From Draconibacterium sp. (GTDB lineage: Bacteria > Bacteroidota > Bacteroidia > Bacteroidales > Prolixibacteraceae), in the NCBI GenBank assembly GCA_011620585.1, contig WOYV01000034.1:1-45218 (forward strand): DNA of 45,218 nucleotides, read 5' to 3'. Each line of letters begins with the position of its first letter. The first letter of the stretch is position 1. The notes below the pieces were generated by a model that saw nothing but the letters and a program-made list of their open reading frames with translations, did no database searches and was not told the origin of the DNA. Positions 15,669 through 23,504 of this stretch are shown here, in pieces. The translations under genes were made by a program, and so were the position numbers.

Positions 15669-18600
15669 TTAATTTTCAAGGATTACTGCTTTTGCCTGTT
15701 TCTTTACTTCGCCTTCGCGCCAGAAACATTGGAGAATCGGAACCACGAACATGGTCATAATCTGAATTACCATTCCCCCGAAAGTCGGAATGGCCATCGG
15801 GACCATAATATCGGAACCTTTTCCGGTGGAAGAAAGAACTGGCAGCAGCGCAATGATTGCCACTGCGGCAGTCATCATCGCCGGGCGAACCCGTTTTTTC
15901 CCGGCGATGATTACGGCTTCGCGAACTTCCTTAACCGTAGCGGGTTTCCGTTCTTCAAAAACCTGGTGGATGTAGGTTCCCATAATCACCCCGTCGTCGG
16001 TGGCAATACCAAAAAGCGCGATGAAGCCGACCCAAACTGCCACACTCAGGTTAATGGTATGAATCTGGAACAGGTGCCGCATATCGACTCCCGCTACTGA
16101 GAAGTTTAAAAACCAGGGCTGGCTGTATAACCACAGCATGATAAAACCCCCGGCAAATGCCACAAACACTCCGGAAAAGTGGATAGATGAGGCAGTAAAA
16201 GTTTTAAACTGAAAATAGAGAAGGAGGAAAACCAGCATCAGGCTAATTGGAATAACAATCGCCAAGCGTTTGGTGGCGCGCATTTGCTGTTCGTAGTTTC
16301 CTGCAAAAGCAAAACTTACTCCGGCAGGTAAAACCAGTTCTCCAGAGTCGATTTTGTCTTTCAGAAATTTCTGGGCTTCTTCTACCACATCCACTTCAGC
16401 TTTTCCGGCTATTTTATCAAAAATCACATAACCGTTCAGGTAGGTGTTTTCACTCCGGATCATTTGCGGCCCTTTTGTATATTCGATGTCCACAAGTTCG
16501 CCCAAAGGCACCTGCACACCGGTCATCGATGGCACCAGTATTTTTTTGATTTCTTCGGGCGTATTGCGCAGTTCGCGGGCGTAACGTACCCGAACAGGGA
16601 AACGTTCGCGACCTTCAACTGTGTTTGTAAGCGCCATTCCTCCAACTGCAACCTGTAGTATTTCCTGAACATCCTGCACTGTCATTCCGTAGCGGGCAAT
16701 CGCTTTCCTGTTTATTTTTATTTCGATATACGGAGCACCAACGGCGCGGTCGTAAAATACCGACGACGATTGAACCGATGGGATTTCCTTTAAAACCGAT
16801 TCGAGTTCAATCCCGGCTTTTTCGATGGTTTCCAAATCGGGGCCGTACACTTTTAATCCCATTGGCGCGCGCATTCCGGTAGATAACATTACCAACCTTG
16901 TTTCAATAGGCTGTAATTTTGGCGCCGAAGTTAACCCGGGAATATTGGTTACTTTAACAATTTCGTTCCAGATATCGTCGGGTGATTTTATTTCAGGCCG
17001 CCACTGCCGAAGGTTATCTCCATTTTTATCAGGAATCAATTCGTCCTGACTGATTTTCCGGAATCCGTCTTTTTCGGGATTGTATGTGGTTCCGTCTTTC
17101 AGTAAAAAACTTCCGTGTTTATCTACTTTAAACCCCATCCGGTGACCGTCTTCATCCAGAATATATTCGGGAACATAATTGATAGTGTTTTCGAACATTT
17201 GCACCGGCGCCGGGTCGAGAGCAGAATTGATGCGCCCCCATTTTCCGACAGCCAGTTCTACCTCGGGAATGGTTGACAAGCGTTTGTCGAGCAGTTCTAC
17301 ATATTGCTGGTTCATTTCTATCCCGGCATGCGGCATGCTGGTGGGCATCAGCAAAAACGAACCTTCGTCGAGTGCCGGCATAAATTCTTTACCAATTCCG
17401 GGGAATGTATTGTCGAATGTTTGCCAAACAGCTGTCTTTTTAATCGTTTCGGGCATAAAGCCAAAAAGGCGGTTGGTTCCCTGCCAGGCCAGAATGCCAA
17501 AAACAATTGTTGCAAGGGGCAAAGCCATAAAAGTCCATTTATTTTTTAAAGCCCATTTCAGAATTGGAACGTAAAAATGAACAATCAGTAAAAGAGCTCC
17601 CAATACCAATGCAATCAGAACGGCAACAAACAAATAATTGGAAACATTACTGTTTCGCGCCCCGAGCGGCAACCATTCAACAGTAAGATACCAAACTGCT
17701 ACCAGCAAAGTAATGGCGATGTTGATGTAGTTGGTCATTTCTTTTCGTTTTTCGGGCCAGCGCTTTTCAAACAGGTTGTTGAGCCCGATCAACACCAAAG
17801 CCAACGCAGGTATTTGTCCCCAGAAAATGGTAAACAGTATTCCTGCAGCTATTAAAATAGTATTGAAAATCCGGCTGACTCTTTTTTTGTCGAATTTGAT
17901 GGAAAAGATAATGTTGGCCAGTGTGGGCAATACAATGATTCCCAGCACAAAAGAGGCCAGCAGCGCAAATGTTTTTGTAAATGCCAGCGGACGGAACAGT
18001 TTTCCTTCGGCGGCCTGCATGGCAAAAACCGGAAGGAAACTTACAATAGTGGTTCCCAGTGCAGTGGTTATTGCCGACGATACTTCTACTGTGGCAGTAT
18101 ATATAACTGAAACAAGGTGTTTCCCTTTTGCGTTTTCATTTTCAGGCATTTCGAGATGCCGGATAATATTTTCGACAAACACAATCCCAACATCAACCAT
18201 TACACCAATGGCGATGGCAATCCCCGACAACGCTACAATATTCGCTTCTACACCCACCCATTTCATCATGATAAATGTCATGAGCACTGCAATAGGCAAT
18301 AACGAAGAAATCAGTACCGAAGCCCGAAGGTTCAAAACCAGGAAGATAATTACAATTATTGCGATGAGGATTTCGTGCGACAAAGCGGATTCAAGTGTTC
18401 CAATGGTTTCCTTTATTAAGCCGGTGCGGTCGTAAAAGGGCACAATGGTTACTTTTGAAACTGTTCCGTCGGCCAGGGTTTTTTGGGGTAAGCCGGGAGC
18501 AATTTCAGCAATTTTCTTTTTGACGTTGTTGATGACTTCCATTGGATTTGAACCGTAGCGTGCAACCACGGCAGCTCCTACCGCTTCAACACCGTCTTTG

Positions 18601-19484
18601 TCGAGTCCGCCACGACGGGGTGCCGGGCCAAAACTTACATGAGCCACATCGCTGATTCGAACCGGCACATTGTTGCGGACGCTTACAACGGCTTCCTTTA
18701 AATCATCGAGGTTTTTGATATAACCCAATCCGCGGATAACGTACTCTACTTTGTTTAGTTCGATGGTTTCAGCGCCAATATCGAGGTTGCTCTTTTTCAC
18801 GGCCTGCATAATGTCCATTACCGAAACGCCAAAAGCTTTCATGGCATTTGGGTCGATATCCACCTGGTATTCCTTTACAAAACCTCCGATGGTTGCCACT
18901 TCCGAAACCCCGTCGGATGCCGAAAGCGAATACTTGACATAGTAATCCTGAACGGTTCGCAATTCCTGCGGGTCCCAGCCGCCAGTTGGCTTTCCGGTTT
19001 TTGGGTCGCGACCTTCCAGCGTGTACCAGTAAATCTGTCCAAGCGCTGTGGCATCCGGGCCAAGTGTTGGTTGCACTCCCTGCGGCAAAGTACCGGAAGG
19101 CAGCGAGTTCAGTTTTTCGAGAATCCGCGAGCGGCTCCAGTAAAATTCGATGTTGTCTTCGAAAATGATGTAAATAAACGACATCCCAAACATGGAAGTG
19201 CTGCGGATGGTTTTTACCCCCGGAATTCCAAGCAGAGATGTGGTTAGCGGATAGGTAACCTGGTCTTCAATATCTTTGGGTGACCGGCCCATCCATTCGG
19301 TTGCCACAATTTGCTGGTTATCGCCAATGTCGGGAATGGCATCCACCGGAACGGGGTCACGCGGGAGCAGTCCGGTATGCCAGCTAAACGGCGCATAAAC
19401 AGTTCCGAGTAAAATGAAAACGACTAATAACAACATGGTTATTATCTTGTTTTCAAGGAAAAAACGAATGACTTTATTCAGCAT
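15669..19484 (-). CDS. cusA: CusA-type Cu(I)/Ag(I) RND efflux permease
   Basis: Inner-membrane proton-driven pump of 1271 residues that exports monovalent metal from cytosol or periplasm through the tripartite complex. The TM4 motif AIGVMVDVGIVFVEN (about 425-439, with D431 and E438) is the HME4 (Cu/Ag) type. Three methionines, M713 (LLMPTSMP), M763 (VQMFENTI) and M866 (VMLSTGM), fall in the same contexts as M573, M623 and M672 of E. coli CusA; the first two are 50 residues apart in both. It is about 220 residues longer than E. coli CusA. The extra is a block of about 140 residues near 530-690 with three or four more hydrophobic helices, and periplasmic loops around 775-830. It starts the core cusA-channel-cusB unit. 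Confidence 0.96.
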   Translation of the reverse strand: MLNKVIRFFLENKIITMLLLVVFILLGTVYAPFSWHTGLLPRDPVPVDAIPDIGDNQQIVATEWMGRSPKDIEDQVTYPLTTSLLGIPGVKTIRSTSMFGMSFIYIIFEDNIEFYWSRSRILEKLNSLPSGTLPQGVQPTLGPDATALGQIYWYTLEGRDPKTGKPTGGWDPQELRTVQDYYVKYSLSASDGVSEVATIGGFVKEYQVDIDPNAMKAFGVSVMDIMQAVKKSNLDIGAETIELNKVEYVIRGLGYIKNLDDLKEAVVSVRNNVPVRISDVAHVSFGPAPRRGGLDKDGVEAVGAAVVARYGSNPMEVINNVKKKIAEIAPGLPQKTLADGTVSKVTIVPFYDRTGLIKETIGTLESALSHEILIAIIVIIFLVLNLRASVLISSLLPIAVLMTFIMMKWVGVEANIVALSGIAIAIGVMVDVGIVFVENIIRHLEMPENENAKGKHLVSVIYTATVEVSSAITTALGTTIVSFLPVFAMQAAEGKLFRPLAFTKTFALLASFVLGIIVLPTLANIIFSIKFDKKRVSRIFNTILIAAGILFTIFWGQIPALALVLIGLNNLFEKRWPEKRKEMTNYINIAITLLVAVWYLTVEWLPLGARNSNVSNYLFVAVLIALVLGALLLIVHFYVPILKWALKNKWTFMALPLATIVFGILAWQGTNRLFGFMPETIKKTAVWQTFDNTFPGIGKEFMPALDEGSFLLMPTSMPHAGIEMNQQYVELLDKRLSTIPEVELAVGKWGRINSALDPAPVQMFENTINYVPEYILDEDGHRMGFKVDKHGSFLLKDGTTYNPEKDGFRKISQDELIPDKNGDNLRQWRPEIKSPDDIWNEIVKVTNIPGLTSAPKLQPIETRLVMLSTGMRAPMGLKVYGPDLETIEKAGIELESVLKEIPSVQSSSVFYDRAVGAPYIEIKINRKAIARYGMTVQDVQEILQVAVGGMALTNTVEGRERFPVRVRYARELRNTPEEIKKILVPSMTGVQVPLGELVDIEYTKGPQMIRSENTYLNGYVIFDKIAGKAEVDVVEEAQKFLKDKIDSGELVLPAGVSFAFAGNYEQQMRATKRLAIVIPISLMLVFLLLYFQFKTFTASSIHFSGVFVAFAGGFIMLWLYSQPWFLNFSVAGVDMRHLFQIHTINLSVAVWVGFIALFGIATDDGVIMGTYIHQVFEERKPATVKEVREAVIIAGKKRVRPAMMTAAVAIIALLPVLSSTGKGSDIMVPMAIPTFGGMVIQIMTMFVVPILQCFWREGEVKKQAKAVILEN

Positions 19485-19575
19485 ATCATTGGAATTATGA
19501 TTTTTAAAATGATAAAATATTACAGCAGATTTCCTTTTGTGTCAAAAGAAACCTCAAATGTTTATCATAATAAAA

Positions 19576-19953
19576 TCATAAAAGATATACCTGTTTCAGG
19601 GAAAGTACAGTTTGAATATTTTTGGGCGGGGGAGAATAATCAATAAAAGAAGTTGTATTTTCTGATTCAGGTTCAGTCAGCAAACTTTCAATAGCAAGCA
19701 AATCATGACCTAAAACATCCAATTCTGCCAGAACCGGAACAGTAGTGATAACCGGCGAGGAAAAATCTTCTTTTACCTGGAAAAAATGATTTTCATTCTC
19801 ACAACAACCGGGCATGTCGCAACACGGATCGGCTTCGTGAAAAATCGATACAGACACAAACTCTCCCTGGCAATAATGTTTTGACACAGCCAAACCCATA
19901 CTCGATACGAGCAGCAAAATTGCAAAAATAATATGGCTGATTTTTCTTAACAT
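19576..19953 (-). CDS. HYC_CC_PP family small exported protein
   Basis: Protein of 125 residues with a signal peptide (about 1-22) and the three marks that give the family its name: KHYC at 25-28, two Cys pairs (PCCDMPGCCEN, C44/C45 and C50/C51), and a downstream SPPPKN. The six clustered cysteines and a nearby His suggest a periplasmic Cu(I) ligand. Proteins of this family are recurrent neighbours of Bacteroidota copper-efflux genes; function is not established. Here it is between the CopZ-like chaperone and cusA, all on one strand. Confidence 0.82.
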   Translation of the reverse strand: MLRKISHIIFAILLLVSSMGLAVSKHYCQGEFVSVSIFHEADPCCDMPGCCENENHFFQVKEDFSSPVITTVPVLAELDVLGHDLLAIESLLTEPESENTTSFIDYSPPPKNIQTVLSLKQVYLL

Positions 19954-19986
19954 CTTATATCAAAACAGTTGTACCCTGTGAAAAGT

Positions 19987-20202
19987 TTAACAAATTACCG
20001 CGGCTGTATAACCAACTTTTTTAAAGCCTTGTATTAGCCGATCAATGTTAGCCCCGTCCGATTCAATAGTAACCGTTTTATCCGGACTTTCCAAATCGAT
20101 GGAATAGGAAACAATTCCTTTTTCTGCTTTCAGAACCGGCTCCACTTTCATTACACAATGCCGGCAGCTTAAATCAGTTTTCAATTTAATCTTCTCCATC
20201 AT
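19987..20202 (-). CDS. CopZ-like HMA copper chaperone
   Basis: Protein of 71 residues made of a single HMA domain without a signal peptide, thus cytosolic. The metal site is LSCRHCVMKVE (C13, C16 counting from the first Met). The beta-alpha-beta-beta-alpha-beta pattern is complete to IQGFKKVGYTAAVI. The motif lacks the usual Met before the first Cys (GMTCxxC), which may alter metal affinity. It would pass Cu(I) to CopA, to CusA, or to the HMA part of the upstream regulator. A TATTTTTG element ends 15 bases before the start, so it may have its own promoter in addition to read-through from the regulator gene. Confidence 0.85.
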   Translation of the reverse strand: MMEKIKLKTDLSCRHCVMKVEPVLKAEKGIVSYSIDLESPDKTVTIESDGANIDRLIQGFKKVGYTAAVIC

Positions 20203-20216
20203 ACGATTTTATATTG

Positions 20217-20224
20217 CAAAAATA
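20217..20224 (-). promoter_or_regulatory. Candidate -7 element before the CopZ-like gene
   Basis: TATTTTTG on the minus strand matches TAnnTTTG exactly, 14 bases before the ATG at 20202; this implies a very short leader. No convincing TTG element is seen at the expected distance, so support is partial. Confidence 0.35.
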
Positions 20225-20291
20225 AGCCTTAAACAGGGAACGATTTTATAAAATTCGGGAAAAGAGTTATAATATTTGTGAAGTATGAAGC

Positions 20292-20870
20292 TTATTTTCC
20301 AATGCTGTCAAGCGGTTTTCGTTCCTGGACTTTCAGCTTTTTAAATTGTCCGGGAGTCATTCCGGTTTCCTTTTTAAACTGAGAAGACAGATATGCCGAA
20401 CTGCTGTAACCCATTTGAATTGCGATTTCGCTCGCGGTAAGTTCATCGTACGAAAGCAGTTCTTTTACCCTCTCGATTTTTTGTTGAATAGTGTATTTTT
20501 CAATAGTCAGGCCAACCCGGGAAGAGAAAACATGGCTCAGGGCAGAGTAATCGATCCCCAGTTTTCTTGCCAGATGATCGGATAAATTTACGGTTGGATT
20601 TTCAAGTTCCTGATTTTGATGAATCCATAAGATAATCTCGGCTTTTGCCTGCTCCACAACCTGACTTTTTTTGTCGTGTAAAAGCTCAAATCCTCTGTTT
20701 TTGAGTTCAGCAGAAATAAGATCCAGTTGCGAATCGGATAGCGACTGGTCGATCTTGACCGTTCCAAGCATGATGGATTCAACCTGAAATCCATTATTTT
20801 CCATAATGGATTGTACCGTTTCGATACAACGCGGACAAACCATGTTTTTTATATGCAGAACAGTTGGCAC
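20292..20870 (-). CDS. HMA-AraC fusion transcriptional regulator (copy 2)
   Basis: Protein of 192 residues, paralogue of the one at 10523-11083. The N-terminal HMA-like domain has IKNMVCPRC (C12, C15) and the C-terminal AraC domain has ASEIAIQMGYSSSAYLSSQF and KKETGMTPGQFKK. The middle keeps a shared stretch (IERVKELLSYDE here, IERVKELLVYDE there). It heads the chaperone-HYC_CC_PP-cusA series, 89 bases before the next gene. Perfect direct repeats at its own promoter (20893-20919) suggest autoregulation. The likely role is sensing cytosolic Cu(I) by the CxxC pair and activating efflux. The exact metal is not shown by the sequence. Confidence 0.86.
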   Translation of the reverse strand: MPTVLHIKNMVCPRCIETVQSIMENNGFQVESIMLGTVKIDQSLSDSQLDLISAELKNRGFELLHDKKSQVVEQAKAEIILWIHQNQELENPTVNLSDHLARKLGIDYSALSHVFSSRVGLTIEKYTIQQKIERVKELLSYDELTASEIAIQMGYSSSAYLSSQFKKETGMTPGQFKKLKVQERKPLDSIGK

Positions 20871-20887
20871 CTGACTTTATTTTGTCT

Positions 20888-20919
20888 CAAAAGTAAACAC
20901 TTTATAACGTAAACACTTT
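20888..20919 (-). promoter_or_regulatory. Promoter with 11-bp direct repeats before the second HMA-AraC gene
   Basis: On the minus strand AAAGTGTTTAC occurs twice (20909-20919 and 20893-20903), 16 bases apart start to start and identical. TACTTTTG, an exact TAnnTTTG element, occupies 20888-20895 and overlaps the proximal repeat by three bases. Direct repeats at the promoter are the usual binding pattern of AraC-type proteins. The start codon lies 17 bases downstream. Confidence 0.6.
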
Positions 20920-20984
20920 AAAAGTAAAATTGATTTAGGGTTTTAACATAATTGGAATATGTAAATGGTTCGGGCAAAAACATG

Positions 20985-21050
20985 AAGTGACGCAGGGAAC
21001 GCAAGGGTTGGCGAGCTTGGCGTAATCCTCAGCGCACTTTGCGTGAAATG
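20985..21050. repeat. Imperfect cgcaaagacgc-type intergenic repeat
   Basis: A degenerate copy of the GC-rich repeat class also found at 42548-42597, 44487-44545, 44939-44989 and 45139-45172; here it runs from aagtgacgcagg to cactttgcgtgaaa. It lies in the gap between the copper island and the CoA-disulfide reductase. Confidence 0.5.
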
Positions 21051-21064
21051 GTCGGGGCATATAA

Positions 21065-21101
21065 AAGGCCGGTACATCAGGTAAACGACCGGCCTTTTTT
21101 T
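21065..21101. terminator. Bidirectional intrinsic terminator
   Basis: AAGGCCGGT (21065-21073) and ACCGGCCTT (21088-21096) form a perfect 9-bp stem with a 14-base loop, then seven T residues on the plus strand and four on the minus strand. On the minus strand it ends the CoA-disulfide reductase transcript 24 bases after its stop. Confidence 0.8.
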
Positions 21102-21124
21102 GAACTATATATTCTTGAATTGGA

Positions 21125-23128
21125 TCAATATCCCGACATCATGGAAGATATGCCACCTCCGTCGGTCACATTCGAAAATCCATGTCGACGTAAAACCTGT
21201 TGAGCGTAGGCTGAGCGTGCACCGGTTGCACAGTAAACAACGATTTCTCGATCCGTGTCTTCGCCCAAATCAATTTTCCCTGACATGATTTCATCCAGCG
21301 GAATGTTAATGGCATCGGGAAAGGCCCCACTCCTGAATTCGCCGGGTGTACGCACGTCAATAACCAAGCGCTTTAGTTCTTTTGCATTAACATTTTTGTT
21401 TGTTTCAGTTTCTTCCATCTCTTTTTCGCCTATCATTTTTTTCTCGATGGGCAGCGGAATCATCTGAATATTCCGGAATCCGTTCGTAATTGCAAAACGT
21501 TGCAGCGAGATGTTTCCTCCCGAAATGTTCATCACCTCTTTACAACCGGCCCCCATCAAAATACGGACAGCCTGATGGCCTTTTTTACCGGTTTCGTCGT
21601 AAACAAGTATTGGGATATCTTTTGGAATGCTCTCCAAGTTTGGTTGCAACTGTTCAAGAGGCAAGTGGTAGGCGCCGTTCATTTTGCTTTTTTGGTTGGC
21701 GAATAAATCGCGGATATCAAGAACGATAAGCTGTCCCTGTTCTTCGATGTAGCCGTCCAGCTCTGAAACCAGAATCGATGGGCCGTAACCCGACATTTTG
21801 TTTTCAGCAACGTAGGCAGCCATATTCATGGCATCGTTGGCAGTACCGATTGGCGGAGAATAAGCAAAATCGATGTCCGCAATTTCGCTAACAGTTAGTT
21901 TTGCAGCACAAGCTGTGGCAATAACATCTAAACGTTTATCGGCCCCTTTATAACCCGCTGTTTGTCCACCCAGAACAACGCCTGTTTGTTTATCGAATAC
22001 CAACATAACACTTACGTTTTCAGCTCCGGGATAGTACGACGTAAAAGCTTCTTTATGAACCACAACAGCATCGGCATCGATCCCCGCAGCACGGGCTTGT
22101 TTAAGCGAAAGCCCGGTTGTTCCGGCAACGGCATCAAAAACACGGACCACCGAAGTCCCAATCGAACCCTTGTAACGGTGATTTCCACCTAATGCATTTT
22201 CTGCGGCAATTCTTCCCTGTCGGTTGGCGGGCCCTGCCAATGGAATACGTACTTTTTTATCGCTTACACGGTGTTCTATTTCAACCATGTCGCCGGCAGC
22301 AAAAATGTCTGGGTCGGAGGTTTGCAAACGATCGTTAACCAGCAAGCCACCGGCTTCACCAATCTCAAGGCCTGCATTTATAGCCAGTTGCAAAGTCGGA
22401 CGAACACCTATCGAAAGCAGCACCATATCAGCATTTAATGTCTTCCCATTATCGAGGACAACTGAATCGGAACTGATTCGCACGACAGCAGTATTGGTAT
22501 GAACTCCAACTCCAAAAGCTTTTAATTCGCGGGTAATGAATCCGGCAGTTTCTGCTTCGAGGATGGCCATTACATGTTGCATTTTTTCTACTACATGAAC
22601 TTGAAGACCTCTTTTTACAAGCGCTTCTACCATTTCGAGGCCAATAAATCCGCCCCCAACAACTACTGCTGTTTTAGGCTTTTTGTTTTTCAGGTGGGCA
22701 TCAATTTTGTCCATATCTTCCAATGTCCACAAGCTAAAAACGTGGTCGGTATCTGCACCTGGCAATTCAGGGACAATCGGTCTTCCACCCTGAGCCAGAA
22801 TGAGTTTGGTGTATTCGAAAGATTTCTCTGCCCCACTGCGGGTATCGGTGGCGTGAACCGTTTTTTGTGCACGATCGATTGATTTTACCTGGGTGTGGAT
22901 ATGTACCGCTACCTGGTATTGTTCGTAAAAACTTTCAGGACTTTGAAGGATCAGTTTCGAACGGCTGTCGATATCACCGGCAATATAATAGGGCAGGCCG
23001 CAGTTGGCAAAAGAAATATCGGGACCGGCTTCCAGCATAGTAATTTGTGCACCGGGGGATAAGCGACGGGCTTTGGCTGCAGCAGTGGCTCCTGCTGCAA
23101 CACCACCAATTATTAAGATTTTTTCCAT
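21125..23128 (-). CDS. CoA-disulfide-reductase-like flavoprotein with two rhodanese domains
   Basis: FAD/NAD(P)H-dependent disulfide reductase of 667 residues. The FAD motif is GGVAAGATAA near the start. The single active-site Cys is C43 in SFANCGLPYY, as in CoA-disulfide reductase. A second nucleotide motif is VVVGGGFIGLE, and FAAGDMVE binds FAD. Two rhodanese domains follow. The first (about 455-555) has VYDETGKKG, with Asp where the catalytic Cys should be. The second (about 585-667) has VVYCATGARS with C633. Family members reduce CoA-disulfide, CoA-persulfide or polysulfide; one rhodanese domain is usual. The promoter has direct repeats, and the gene lies between two metal-efflux regions, so a role in thiol or persulfide homeostasis under metal stress is a reasonable inference. 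Confidence 0.9.
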   Translation of the reverse strand: MEKILIIGGVAAGATAAAKARRLSPGAQITMLEAGPDISFANCGLPYYIAGDIDSRSKLILQSPESFYEQYQVAVHIHTQVKSIDRAQKTVHATDTRSGAEKSFEYTKLILAQGGRPIVPELPGADTDHVFSLWTLEDMDKIDAHLKNKKPKTAVVVGGGFIGLEMVEALVKRGLQVHVVEKMQHVMAILEAETAGFITRELKAFGVGVHTNTAVVRISSDSVVLDNGKTLNADMVLLSIGVRPTLQLAINAGLEIGEAGGLLVNDRLQTSDPDIFAAGDMVEIEHRVSDKKVRIPLAGPANRQGRIAAENALGGNHRYKGSIGTSVVRVFDAVAGTTGLSLKQARAAGIDADAVVVHKEAFTSYYPGAENVSVMLVFDKQTGVVLGGQTAGYKGADKRLDVIATACAAKLTVSEIADIDFAYSPPIGTANDAMNMAAYVAENKMSGYGPSILVSELDGYIEEQGQLIVLDIRDLFANQKSKMNGAYHLPLEQLQPNLESIPKDIPILVYDETGKKGHQAVRILMGAGCKEVMNISGGNISLQRFAITNGFRNIQMIPLPIEKKMIGEKEMEETETNKNVNAKELKRLVIDVRTPGEFRSGAFPDAINIPLDEIMSGKIDLGEDTDREIVVYCATGARSAYAQQVLRRHGFSNVTDGGGISSMMSGY

Positions 23129-23161
23129 TTTCTTTGTATTTTTTGTTTTAAATATCCAAAC

Positions 23162-23219
23162 ATCTATATATATAGATAGTAGTGTACAAAAATAGTGTAC
23201 TTCTTATAAATCGTATCAA
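23162..23219 (-). promoter_or_regulatory. Promoter of the CoA-disulfide reductase with direct repeats and a palindrome
   Basis: Minus-strand TATTTTTG (23187-23194) is an exact TAnnTTTG element with a TTG (23217-23219) 22 bases upstream. GTACACTA occurs twice, at 23193-23200 and 23180-23187, one copy touching each edge of the -7 element. A perfect 16-bp palindrome, ATCTATATATATAGAT, lies at 23162-23177 in the leader. A regulator bound there would cover the polymerase site, so repression is more likely than activation. Confidence 0.55.
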
Positions 23220-23246
23220 CGAAATCCTAATGTTAAGTAAATGTTT

Positions 23247-23281
23247 TTTGCAGCAAGAGTTTGGTTTAATTACTATATTTG
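23247..23281 (+). promoter_or_regulatory. Weak candidate promoter of the czc-like operon
   Basis: TATATTTG at 23274-23281 fits TAnnTTTG exactly, with TTTG at 23247-23250 some 23 bases upstream. The leader to the first start would be about 215 bases. A second partial element, TAACTTTA at 23473-23480, is much closer to the gene but lacks a partner. The rest of the 376-base gap 23129-23504 holds no gene. Confidence 0.3.
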
Positions 23282-23504
23282 AATAAGCCCTATTTAGCTA
23301 CATTGCCTGTAATTACAAGTAACCCGGAAGAAAAAATAAATCGATGCAGGGCGCAGGTTGAAGAAAATAGATGTGCCTAATATTCAATAGCCTGAAAAAT
23401 GATAGTAAAAATGCTGAAATATGGCAGTTAATAGTATCGAACATATGACTAAGTACGAAGGTTAATTATCCATAACTTTAATTCACAAAAAAAACACAAG
23501 AACA

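Noticed and set aside
17731-18435. Plus-strand frame of 234 codons inside cusA
   Set aside because: Antisense shadow of an RND permease; low-complexity Ser/Thr/Ile translation.
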